Assembly (NCBI RefSeq): GCF_040581485.1
Contig: NC_090132.1
Span: forward strand, 24,210,911 to 24,274,910
DNA from: Linepithema humile
Taxonomy: Eukaryota; Arthropoda; Insecta; Hymenoptera; Formicidae
Direction of reading: 5' to 3'
Length of the DNA: 64,000 nt
Shown here: positions 47,701 through 59,371 of the stretch, one piece after another
How positions within the stretch are numbered: position 1 is the first letter of the stretch
Layout: each line of letters starts with the position of its first letter
The notes under the pieces: generated by a model
The model's database searches: none
What the model was told of the DNA's origin: nothing
What the model saw: only the letters and a program-made list of their open reading frames with translations
Translations under genes and position numbers: made by a program

Positions 47701-49945
47701 CTTAATTCTGAATTCTCCAGACGCGTGTTCCGGAGTTTTCTGCTAGCTGCTGAAACTTTGTTGAGCTTTTATGTTCGAGTAATACGAATTATGAACAACT
47801 TTCTTGATGAAAGCACGCTTTTGCTTACACTTCTCTCAGAAAATTTGCGGTACTTATTATTTCCTTGACGATAAAACGCAAAAGTGAAAAAAGAAACTTT
47901 TAAAATTTTATATAACAATGTTTCTTTATCGACAAATGTATGTAAAGAGAATTTCTATTATTCTTTAATTCTATACATTTTGCTTATTGATTCATTTTAA
48001 TTAAAATACACTTAGAATTTTTCATTAAAATAAGTTCTTAATTAAAATAAACGTTGACTGGACAACAAGGAAAAGACATATTGTTTTTTTATTTTCAATT
48101 CTAAAAAGTATCTGTTTCTTTTTACCTTCTATTTTGCATTTGATCGCCAAACAGAATGGCAATTTCCGTGAATTAAAAGACTGGAAAGTAGACGAAAGGT
48201 GATTAGCAGGGGTTCGATTAAAAATGGGTCCGATGAAGCAACCGTTTGACCTGCTTCAGTTCCGACCCTGAATAAACGCGGGTCGGATAAAAACGCGTTT
48301 TTCTATATAAATGTCATCTGCGTACAAACAGCTATATACGGCTTGGATACGCCAGGTATGCGCGTTATTGACCGAGCGACATGTAACTATCCGCCGGAGA
48401 GGGCACACTCCCATATGATCGCGAGTTCCAGCGAAACGGCTCTGCCATATAATCGCGCTCTATATATATACGCGCCCGTTAACTTTAATAGAAGTTTGCA
48501 GGAGGATGGTAATGCGAAGAGCATTGCTGTTTCCTGGAAACGTTTCCTCTGCCCATGCCGTTACGAGCACGTTGCCTGGGAATGATCATGAGAAAACATT
48601 AATGTGTAAAATGTTAATTTAATAAAAATTAAAGTTTATGTGTGTCTATACGCCGTACGTTATCCCATGTGCTAAAGCATAAACCCCTTTAACTCTTTCG
48701 CAATTTAATTCTTTTTTAATCAACTTCTGACAGGATCATTCGTTTCATTGTCAGTTAATTACAAGGGAACAAGCTTTAACAGAATTTTGAGCGGCTTATT
48801 GTTAATGACAAAGATAAATAATGGAACAACTGAAAAGTGAAAGTTGTGAAATAATTACCTCTCGATAGCTTATTAAAGAAAAGTTTAAATAATTCATGAA
48901 TTACTACATAATAATAATAATGAATAAATAGAGAGAGGGAGAAAAGTGAAACATTTTATATATATATCCCGACAGAAACGAGAAGATAAAATAAACTTAT
49001 TAACAAGTTCGCGCGAAATCAACTTTAACTTAATTAATATCTACAGCAACTTTTTTGTTTCCCTAGATAGAATTTTGCAATCAAACTGTTAATTAATTTT
49101 TAAGTTAATCTCAAACTTTTCAGTTCGAACTACTGCTATCGCAGTAGTTAACACTGCGTTTGAGCGGACAGAAGAGATAATACGCAAGTTATCTAACATT
49201 TGCGTGCTTAATCCTGTTTATCCGACTTTAATATTGCAACAGAAATATAAAAATTTATTTAAATATATATCATTAACAATTAAAACTATGCTGCTTAAAA
49301 AACTACAATAGTTTATGGCTTTGTCGAATGCTAACATATGTAACTGTTAAAAAGACGTAAAAGCATAAAATATAATAATTATTTCGACATTTATTTGTGA
49401 ATCTTGATGAAACTTCTACTTCGGATAATTTTAATTGCTGTATATTTAATTATGTAAAATAAAAATTTTATAAACGTTATAAACTGCCAGAAAATAATGT
49501 ATTGCTTCCACTCGATATTCTACAACTCCAAACTATTTGAAATGGAGATATCATTAAAATTGTAACGTCTTTTTGCATATATATTTTTTTTTATATTAAA
49601 AGATTCTTGTTTTAGAAAAAATTTAGCATGTTTTTTACAAAACAGCCGATATGATACTCAGCGCGTGATTAATCGTGCGTAATCGTGTTCAATTTCGCGC
49701 CCCGTCGGCGCCTCAGAATCGTGCTTTCTTGAAAGCGCATTCGCGTGCTTTCGCGCGCGGCAGTCTTTCCTAACTCTCGCGGTGTCAATTTCATCGATAA
49801 TGTGCAATATATATCACTTACCCGAGCGTTTCGAGTGGCCGTAAAAGCGGCTGAGGTCGATCGCCATGACGGCGCGCGGAAAGGCGGCGCAGGCCGTCAG
49901 GGCGATGCCAAGTGCAACCGCACCGTTGCAGAATCTCCGGACCAT
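44716..49945 (-). CDS. Prohormone-4 / IDLSRF-like neuropeptide precursor with LDLa domain
   Basis: Exons on the minus strand are 49945-49822, 46217-46089, 45460-45308 and 44909-44716 (199 residues), all joined in phase 1. Residues 1-28 (MVRRFCNGAVALGIALTACA...VMA) form a signal peptide. The putative peptide IDLSRFYGHS (29-38) follows, closed by the dibasic site KR (39-40). One LDL-receptor class A domain carries six cysteines (C44, C52, C58, C65, C71, C82) with acidic calcium ligands (CDGAPDC, DGYDED). KR at 86-87 is a second likely cleavage site. The C-terminal part (VEETASFLQSLLASHG, GDLGMLKSIGIKD, VKFFLEKLV, ending KTGFLD) matches the conserved hymenopteran precursor as I recall it. The product is secreted from neurosecretory cells; the receptor is not known to me. 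The frame is open upstream to an ATG at 50,113, but only the 49,945 start puts the signal peptide at the terminus. A 3.6-kb intron separates peptide and LDLa exons. Confidence 0.93.
47197..47520. repeat. Diverged tandem duplication, period about 170 bp
   Basis: Blocks in the first copy (GTTATTAAATTGCTAACGT; ACGAGGCACCCACGCA; AAATATTTTGCCAATCA) recur in order in the second copy (GTTATTAAAATTGTTACGT; AAGACGCCCACGCA; GAATATTTTACCGATCA). It is old, with many substitutions. Confidence 0.65.
49128..49149. repeat. Short perfect hairpin
   Basis: AACTACTGC and GCAGTAGTT pair perfectly around a 4-base TATC loop. Confidence 0.8.
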
Positions 49946-50700
49946 CCTCTCTTCGCGGATACGAACGTACAGAGATAGACTGTTATTCTTATTTGCCGTG
50001 ACGGAGTCGAGCACGCACGAGCTCTCTTCCTCTCGCCGGAATTCCCTTTTCGCCGCGAGTCTTGTTCTTCCGCGCGAGCACGAACCCGGTGATGTATCGT
50101 CACCCAGCGACAATCACCTGCTCGCTCGCTTGCTTGTCCGCTGGCACTTGTGCGCCAGACCGAGGTAACTCCTCGGGGGTGGTTCGCGCAAGGTTCCTCG
50201 CCCCGAGAGAACTTCGCTTCGGCTGTATTCGCGTGTGCGTGTATGCGTGGGTGTGAATGTTAACGGCGGGGTCGCTCCCACCACTTATAGTTCGCCCTTT
50301 CGCGGAATCCTGCTTTCTCTCTTTCTCTCGCTCTGTCGCTCACGATCTAGCCCACGTCGTTCGCTCTGCTTCTCGCCACCTCTTTTTTCTTCTCACGCCC
50401 GCAAGAAGGGAGATTCCGTGTCCCTGGCTGGCGCGTGACAGCGGGTGCACAACCACACTGCGAACACACCTGCGCTACGCGCCTTGAGCCGCGCGGATCT
50501 CACCTGCGGCGATGTACGCCGGCCCGGTGGTGGTGGAGGCCAGTCGACCAATCGACCACCCGGTTACGCCGACTAGGGCCAATCCCACGACGCGAGATCG
50601 CAAGTTTACCCTGGAACACCCACGCTTGCTTTGCGCTCAGTCGCATCGATTTCAATCGCCATCGCACACTGATGTAACATGAGCTGGACAATGCGTATAA
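49946..50700 (-). promoter_or_regulatory. CpG-rich leader and promoter region of the Prohormone-4 gene
   Basis: The 750 bases upstream of the start codon are strikingly rich in CpG and GC compared with the flanks. On the minus strand a TATA-like CTATAAGTGG lies at 50,281-50,290, with a possible initiator (ATTCACACC) about 30-36 bases further on near 50,255. That would give a leader of roughly 300 bases. Several overlapping open frames on both strands here are compositional. A leader intron cannot be excluded. Confidence 0.45.
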
Positions 50701-52909
50701 CTACAATAAGTTGACTGAAAGTCAATCATGCTTCCAGTTTTCATTGTCTTGTTATTCTCTGATTTATCCTGTTTGTTAAGTGCCAAATATTTATATAAAA
50801 TTAGTTTTATAATATTTTCCATCTATGCCTCAAAGATTACTACCACTACTTACCTACTTTTTTCAAGGTTCTATGACTTGCTGTTACGCTCCTGTTCTCA
50901 TCCAATAGATAACTTCTGCCTATTGTTACAAGATACTTTTATGCCGTGATAATACGCCGGTGATAATACGCCGGCGCTTAATAATTTCATGGCGAGTTTG
51001 TTGTTATCTCTGACCGGATCTCCGTTCCTGCTCAACGTTCTCAAATACCACACGATGCCATTCAAATTACGCTCGGTACTTCATTAGACGATCTGATTCT
51101 AATTATTCCATCGTAATATAATAATGTTAATTGTGGTAGATATTGCCGAGTATCGCTTATGTGATATAACATCGTCAACGATATCGATTACTTTCAATCG
51201 CAAAGCGCAAAGAGCCAGATGAAATCCTTGACACCACATGGGACATATTTGCCATACATTCTGAAATATTATACATCAGATAACAGCTTTATTGCCAAAC
51301 TATATTAAAAACAATTACATGATTGATAAGCATGATTTTTAATATATAAAATGGCAAAAATAATAAAAACAAATACATTATATCTACTATATGATGTTAT
51401 ATAAACATTATATTCTATCAAATAATCAAATAAATTTGTAAATGTAATACAATTTATAATTTTATCAGAAAACCATTTTTCTTCTAATATAGAAGTTTTT
51501 TACTTTAATGTTGGAATTTTATGAAGCCTGTTAACCTCGAAAGTCGATTTATTAAATTTCAGGAAGATGAATTGCGATTCAGGTAATTACTTGGATACCA
51601 CCGATATCCAAGTTATTACCTGATATTACGTGATATTACTTGGATCACAACGCATCCCACACATCTTTTTTTATTTTTTTTTTTCTGCCACACTTCTTTT
51701 TTCCTCAAAAGATTATTCCAGAGAAATGACATAACGGCAAGTAATTACATCCATATTACATGTCTGTCCGATTCAACATAAAGTTCATGTTATATTAATA
51801 CAAATAACTTTTTCCGAAACAAATCATAATACTTGTTTGAAAATATATGAATCATATTATTTCGTCAATAATAATTGTACAGTCAAAAATATAAAAATGA
51901 AAATTTATTCAATGGAATTAATTATAGAAGAAATTCCAGTATTTAGTATCATAAATTTAATGATTTTAAATTCATCGACGAAATCGACTTGCTATGTCTA
52001 GGATATCCTACGTCATATGCGATATTAGCAGTGCTGCCTAATCTTTTTGTACATGCGAGCTACTTTTTTTGATAGAGCGACACGCAATCTATCCATATAC
52101 GGAGGAAAAAATACAAAATTAAGATGTGATTTCAACGTTTATCAAACATATTAATCGAGACAAACCAAGTGTTGTAATATAAATTAATAGGAACAAAATA
52201 AATATAAAAATTACAAACATAAATTTTATAATAGAATCAAACGAAATAAAAATCAAAGTGTGAAGATCTTATCACAAAGAATCGACCGGTAGATTGCAAT
52301 CGATTGGGCAACCCTGCGTAGCTACTTGATCTCGTTACTATTTTATTTTTACCCTTCACCATTTTAAGAATACTTATTGCATAATATGGACATTACCTAT
52401 ATATGTAGTTAACAATCATTTGCATGCATCTATAAGGATCTCATATTTATGGATCGATTATGAATCGATTAAAGATTCTGTTCTTCCTTCTTTATAATGT
52501 AAAACAAAGATAACTCAACTGAAACGTGATCCATGGGCGTCGTTCGATCTGATTCTGTGCACACACCTGAACATAGCGGCGTAGAGCGCATCCACTATTG
52601 GAAACTTAAGGCTCTTGAAATACGTGGTATAAATGCCAATAAATGCTTGGCTAACTTCAAAAGGGATCGTTGTTGATAATCTTTTGACGGTATTGTTATT
52701 ATTTCGCGTATTGCATGTGGACGAGCGCAAATAATAAGTTTTTCAAAATACAAGTTAAAATCTTCGCCAATAGTGACCGAAAGGATCATCGATGTCCGAT
52801 CGAGATTATACCGCTTCTACTTCCTAGAAATGTCACGCTAACGCAAGGCGCATCAGCCGAGTGCGATCAAGTAAACAGATGAGAATGTGTGTCTGGTTTG
52901 ACGGTCACA
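50701..52909. other. Spacer between the Prohormone-4 gene and VPS50
   Basis: AT-rich spacer with a short hairpin at 51,581-51,621 and no supportable gene. The last few hundred bases should include the VPS50 promoter; no clear core motif is seen. Confidence 0.55.
51581..51621. repeat. Short imperfect palindrome
   Basis: AGGTAATTACTTGGATA pairs with TATCCAAGTTATTACCT with one mismatch, around a 7-base loop. The related motif GATATTACTTGGATC follows a few bases later. Confidence 0.75.
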
Positions 52910-55900
52910 ATGCAATCTGACATCATGGAAGATTTGAAGTTTAAGTTTTTCGGCCTCATTAACAAGCAGGCAAGTTATTTTTTGCGAATAATATTTCATA
53001 ATTAAATATTGTACGAAGTAAATGTTACTGCGTTGCACTATTGCAGAGGTTAGGTTATGCGACATACAATTGAATTTGACATTTCGCTGTCAAACAATGT
53101 CATGTTCTGCAACATTCCACTCTTTTTGCCTTCCTAATTTACTTTAGAGGAAATTATTGCTAATAATGTGTAATTGCTAATAATTAATTGAAAAAATATA
53201 GTTTTGATATTGGTCGTGTGAAAACAATGTGTATGCAATGTATAATTCTAAAGAATATTTGTTTAATTTTTATAATTTTATATTACTTATCTCCAAGAAA
53301 GTAATACTTAATTTCTTATATTATTAAAATAAATATATAATCTATGATTATTGGTTACATTTTAGAATGCAACTAAAATACCGCTTATGGGTTTAAATCC
53401 CGATTTGCTTAATCCACCTGACCCACAAAAACATGAAGATCTTCGTTCAGAGGCTGATCAGTCAACAGAGAGCGAGCCTATACCAGATCAAGATATATTA
53501 GATTCTATTGAAGATATTTACTTTGATACTACTGATAGTAAATTTAATCCAATACGTTATGAATTAGAGAAATTACCAACAATATTGCATCCTAAAGAAC
53601 TTGAGAAATGTTACAAAAAACTCAAGCAACAACATAAAGCAGTCTCTAAGAAAGTATTCAAGCTTATTGTAGAAAACCAGAGTGCCTGTGAAGTAGAATT
53701 CGACAAGATTCTGCTGCTGCAGGAACAATTGCAAGATGCTCTAGAAATATGTAAAATGGGAAGAGCAGATTTAACATTAGCCAAAAAACAGTTTACAACA
53801 GCCAGCTTAGGCATATTAGCTAATTATCAGAGACGACAAGTAATTGAGGAACTATTAAACAGTCTAAATACTATAAAGACGCTGGTAAGTTGCTTTATAT
53901 TTTATATTCATCTTTCAAACTTTATACTAAGGAATGATGTATATTTTAACTTAACCTCACATGAAGTAAACAGAAAAAATTTTTCTATATCACATGTGTA
54001 ACTAATGTATGTGTTATCAGCAACGTACGGGAGATCGTCTACAAGAGTTACTAAAAGAAGGAAATTATCCTGGAGCCATATCGCTTCTTTTGGAATGCCA
54101 AAGAGCAGCTCAAACTTATAAGCATTTCCATTGTATCGCTGCATTGAATGGGAAATTACAAGAGATTTTAGAACAAGTGGAAGATGCCTTAGACAGTACA
54201 CTCTCTACTATGTGTACTCAATTCGATGTGACAGTATACTCTTCTGTTCAAGAGGCATATATGTTACTAGGGAAGACTCAATCCGCCATGGATCAATTGC
54301 ATATGCATTTTACCACTGCCATTCAGAGCACTGCGTTGACTGTCATTCACTCTTATGCAGGAGGCGACATGAAAAGACAATATAAACAAGTGTGTCAGGA
54401 TGTTCCCCATGATAAATACATAGTTTGTCTAACAGAGCTGTGCAAATCATTGTGGACAATATTGATATCGTGTTATCTAATTGTAAATTGGCACAATGCG
54501 CAAGAGGACAAATTGGAGTGTAAATCCGACGTTAAGGATTTGGAGGCGACATTCAATAAGCAATATGTTAAGCAAAAATTAGAGCATACCAAAGTTCGCG
54601 TGTGGCAGGATGTGGAAACAAAGATATCAATATATCTGATGAATGCTAATTTGACATACATCAAGTTTGAACAGTTTGTTCAGATATTGAGTATAGTTAA
54701 TAGGTAAGTGAATCGATAATAAATAACAATGTATTTATCACTTGATAATGAATAAATCAAATAAATCATCTTTGAAATATCTGTTAATTAATTTTAATTA
54801 CAGATTGATGGAAATTGGGGAAGAGCTTTGTGGTTTCAAATCTGAGAATTTACAGGAATCCATTAGAAAGCAGTCCTTATCCTATTTCTCTAATTATCAC
54901 GCATCTCGCTTGGATGAGCTGAGAATATTCCTGGAAAATGACGGTTGGGAATTGTGCCCTGTAAAGTCCAATTTCATGGCTACCCAGTTATTAGAGTTTC
55001 GTAGTTTGAAACCTTCACTTAACAACTGTAAAATGTGGAACAGTTTAGACAGCTCAAACTTAAGCGACAGCGACAATTCTACGGGCATCGATTTGCAGAA
55101 ATATTTAGAGGGCGGCTCGTCACCGTTCACGATAGGATTGGACGATACTATGGATGAAGATATCTTAATACACGATGATGTACAAAAGCCATTGAATAAT
55201 ATATCTTAACAATTTTCAAAATGATCTGTATTATTGATCATCTGTGTATTTTTATCTAGATTGATCAACCCGCATACTTTTCGGACGAGTCTGATGATGA
55301 TATTCCCGATGAACTGAAGCACGATTACGTCGATGAGTCGGACCATACGAAAGTTAATAAAAAGAAGTGCAAACTCAAACAATCCGGACCTATGGTCACG
55401 AACACGACGTTAAGCATACTGAGAGTGTGCGGCAAGTACCTACAGATGTCCAGGCTTTTACGATCGATCGCGATTACTGTCATACAGAGCATGATACAAT
55501 TTTTCGAACTATGCTTCTACACAGTACATTTATTCTTTACATCGGATCTCGTAAGTTTACATTCTATGATTCTTAATCGTGTTCACACAACTAGAGTGTG
55601 ATTTAGAATATGTCTGTTCTTTCAGCAAATCAACAGCGATTCATTATACAGCCCGAAATTAAAGTTATCTTTAACGCGAATCAGAGAAAATCTCATTATC
55701 TCTGAGAACGATACAATGGAAGAAAATGGCAATGCAAATTACGAAAAAGTAAGACAACCACAGCTTTCATCCATTGTGAATTTGTCGCAGCCTGAGAAAC
55801 TTCACGGATTAACGGAACGTATTGTAGCTGTCGAGTCTCTAATATTTTTAGGACAACAATACGAAGGCCTAAAGCCTTACTTAGAGCATCTTATTGCCAA

Positions 55901-56779
55901 CAGTCCTCAAAGAGGATTTTTGCATCAGTTTTATATGCAAACAGTAGCGTCCACTGCAGATTTGAGAAAACCAGTTTACATGGCGGTAGCATCGCAAGCA
56001 TTTGACGTTGCGAACATCTTAAATTTAATGAGCAAAGTAAATTGGGAAGTGACGGACGTCATGTCTCAACACTCTAATTACATCGACACGCTAATTCAAG
56101 TATGTGTCGCTAATTTGTTTAACAGAGACATTATAATTCGTTATATTAAAAATTATTTAATACTTTTCATAGGAGGTATGCACTTTGAACGAAAGACTTA
56201 ACACCATTGGAACATATATTCCTTTAAGCGTGGATGTTTGTAATGCAGTATGGGAAAACGTGGCTCACTTAATCACACACACTTTAGTGGAAGGGTATAG
56301 AAAATTTTTATTGTTATATTTCTCAGAGAGAGAATTCTTTAATATTATAAATGTATTAAATCCATCTTAAAAATAAAACGTATTATATTACCATTCTAGA
56401 TTCTCCTATGCCAAAAAGTGCTCGAATGGTGGTAGAGCTCTGATGCAACTCGATTTCACACAGCTGAGATCAAAGTTCGAGAAGGTGACATTGTTGAGAC
56501 CTATGCCGCATAGAGAGTATGCCGAGTCATATATTAAAGCTTACTATTTTCCTGAGAATAGTTTTGAAGAATGGATCAAAGAGCACAAGGTATTTAATTC
56601 GTGATACTATAAACGTACGACGCCTGATCTGCATTGTATAACGTAAAATGTATGATTGTGTTTTGTAGGAATATTCAGTTAAACATTTAGTCGGATTAAT
56701 TTCGGCTACGTGTCAAAATAATAAGAAAACTCGACAGCGATTAATAGCGCTTGTGGAAGAGCAACGACCCAGCAGATAG
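52910..56779 (+). CDS. VPS50: VPS50 / syndetin (CCDC132), EARP endosomal recycling tether subunit
   Basis: Syndetin replaces VPS54 in the GARP-related EARP complex (with VPS51-53), tethering recycling-endosome carriers. Exons 52910-52969, 53366-53884, 54021-54703, 54804-55179, 55260-55550, 55626-56099, 56173-56294, 56400-56589 and 56669-56779 give 941 residues (human about 964). The N-terminal vps54-like region carries LHPKELEKCYKKLKQQ, AVSKKVFKLIVENQ and TASLGILANYQRRQ, then LQELLKEGNYPGAISLLLECQ and LLGKTQSAMDQLHMHFT. The acidic linker (YFSDESDDDIPDELKHDYVDE) and C-terminal half (HGLTERIVAVESLIFLGQQ; SNGGRALMQLDF; YIKAYYFPE) are also family-typical. Intron 1 is GC-AG (CAG|GCAAGT). The exon 4 donor (GTACAA) is weak; reading through it stops at 55,209. 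Two in-frame starts exist, 52,910 and 52,925; the second has the stronger context. A poly(A) signal lies at 57,651. Confidence 0.95.
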
Positions 56780-57093
56780 CATCCAACCATTTATTACAAA
56801 TCTGTACAAGATTATATCGAAATAGGAAGTATTTGAGATATCTATCGCATGAGAGATACGAGATAATCGTGTTGTTGATTGTACAGTAAAGCGATTTTTA
56901 AGTATGTTGTAAATCTGATCGGATATTCGTGTTTAAACTATTTTATCAAATTAAGATCTTTCAAATCACGATTATGAACCAAGCGCAACATTTTAATATA
57001 TTTATGAAGGATTCTGAATCTCGCAGTTCTAAGAAAGCTTTTATGACGTACTAACTGTTAGCTCTAATGTATATATTACAAACGTTTTAACAA

Positions 57094-57105
57094 ATATATA
57101 TATAT

Positions 57106-57156
<51 letters not shown>
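57094..57156. repeat. (TA)n microsatellite
   Basis: About 63 bases of TA, interrupted only by CATACA in the first third. Confidence 0.97.
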
Positions 57157-57159
<3 letters not shown>

Positions 57160-58394
57160 TTTTAGAGTCTATGCAGTTAGATTACATGCGAATTAGCAAC
57201 AAAACAATGTATGATGAAACTAGCTTATTTTTAATATATTATATTTCGTCTAACAAAAAAATGCTCGATTACACGAATCTCATATGTGAATCTATAAGTT
57301 TGTAATTAAACTGAAATTAATGCAACATTGTGATAACTAAGAAATCGATGCTGCCATTGATTTTACACATTACAATGAAAAGTTATATGTAGATATGATC
57401 CATACATCTCCACTGTTAATTTTTTTTAGGAAAAATATTTTGATTCTTTTTTAAGTGCAAAAATATCATAAAATTAGTAAGATCTTGGCGTTTATCTGTA
57501 TTAAGAATTCGATTTTATATAGCTTTACTTTCGTAAAATGCAGAGCACATACTAAGTACATGACATATATTTTTTTTGTGGGTTATATATATATTGTATC
57601 AAATATTTCGATTTAGTAATAAATATAGTGATAAATATTTTGGAAACTAAAATAAAGAATATGAAAACTAATATAATATCTGATATTTAAAACTAATCAT
57701 ATTTACTGTTAAAACAATAAAGTCACGACTTCTCTGATTTTCAAATAATATTATTTATTTTACTTTGTTACTTCATTTAATATTTTTATGTGAATTGAGG
57801 ACATGCATTAAAGTATATATATAAAAAAAATTGTATAATATCCTTAATATTTTTTCCTACTATTGTCATAAATAACAAATGTGTGTTTTATGCATGATAC
57901 ATGTATACCGCAGAATGCACAATTTAAAGAAATTTTTATTATACAAATGATAGTAATATACAAGTACATATATACTTTCTAGCTTCGTCAATTTCCGATT
58001 TCGTAAAAATTGCTATTATATATTTATATATATTGCATTTTTTTATTATATATTTATATTTCATATACACCATAAACCAAAAAGCTCCTGCTGCACCAGC
58101 AAACGCTCTTAATTCAAATTATTTTAATGCCCGAGATTCTTAGCGGACAATCCGCTCTTCCTACGCATCTTAGAGAGTATATCGATTGTTCGTTGGTTCA
58201 ATGAAAATTTCTAAAGTATATATTAATTAGCTCTTGTTTCACAAACGACAAATAATTACACGTACTAGTTTTATAACATTTGAGACACACAATCAAAAGT
58301 GTAACATGCTATAGACTTTATTCAAACAATAGGAATAAATAGCGAATATGTAAATCAATTGCAACACTTATTGACTCGCTGAGCTTCCTTCCTT

Positions 58395-58618
58395 TTAAGG
58401 CAGATATTTCATTCTTGGAAGTATTCTCATAAATTGGTGCATTAGGAATTCTCTGGCTAATAGCGTTGATCCATGTGTAAGCTGATAGCGTCGATTTACG
58501 TTGTCATTATTTCTTATATTTCGAAGCGCTTTAATGAGCCTTAACTTTTCTTGTATGGCCCCTGATAAGATGTAATTATCAAAAGTCGTTAGTTTTATAA
58601 ATGGCAAATCACACCTGG
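58395..58618 (-). other. Unidentified open frame after a splice-acceptor-like site
   Basis: On the minus strand the acceptor-like GAATATCCAG is followed by about 74 open codons ending at 58,395. The translation (LTTFDNYILSGAIQEKLRL; NRRYQLTHGSTLLAREF; FMRILPRMKYLP at the end) looks protein-like for such AT-rich DNA. I recognise no family and see no partner exon. It could be a terminal exon, an element remnant or chance. Confidence 0.2.
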
Positions 58619-59349
58619 ATATTCTTCTCTTTAACTAAAAGAGGATACGTATATCTATATATATATATATGCATAAATAAAAGGGATGACGTATTACTGT
58701 AAGCTTCCTATATATCTCGAGTAAAAACCTCAGCGCATTTCTCTCCAATAGCAATAATAAATTTTAAGATTTCTATACAACACTGAAAATATTAAATTAT
58801 CTAAAAATCGTAGCAAGCCACACATCTGTATTCTAAATGGTTACGAGCTGGATTTGAAAATTGCGTACTTTAGAGTTCCGTTGTCTTGATCTTATTTTTA
58901 TCGGCCTTTTCGTTATTTTGTCTCTGAAAGAAACTCTGACATAAATTTATTGAATCACTACTGGATACAATTCGCCATATGTAATAATAAAATTATAATA
59001 ATTATATTCCTATGAATTATAGACTTTTCTCTAATGCTATAAAATTCTTGTTCAGGCTTTGGATTGATATTAATAAATAAAATATTGATTGATATTGATA
59101 AGTAAAATACTCTATGGTTCTAAATTGCCTCTAATTTGTCGTTGCTGTTGCAAGAACAAAATTTGTCATCCATGTAACAAATGTATCTTCATCATATAAA
59201 AAAATTAATGTTTATTATCTTTCTGAAACTTATCTGCTTGGTGCGAATTCTTTTTTTTTATCAAAATTAGAATGAGATTATATTTCTTGTATATTAGTCC
59301 TTGTGAAACCTGTGCCATCTTTATCTTTTTACTATATGTATTTCATCCA

Positions 59350-59371
59350 TTATTATTATTATTATTATTAT
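59350..59371. repeat. (TTA)n microsatellite
   Basis: Seven uninterrupted trinucleotide units. Confidence 0.95.

Larger units (their letters stand above)
46218..49821 (-). other. Large first coding intron of the Prohormone-4 gene
   Basis: GT-AG intron between the peptide exon and the LDLa exon (donor GTAAGT at 49,821, acceptor TATTTTAG at 46,218). It contains a diverged local duplication at about 47,197-47,520 and no supportable gene of its own. Confidence 0.8.

Noticed and set aside
49814..50113. Longer N-terminus for the Prohormone-4 precursor from ATG 50,113
   Set aside because: It would bury the signal peptide behind 56 charged residues. The start at 49,945 gives a normal secreted precursor.
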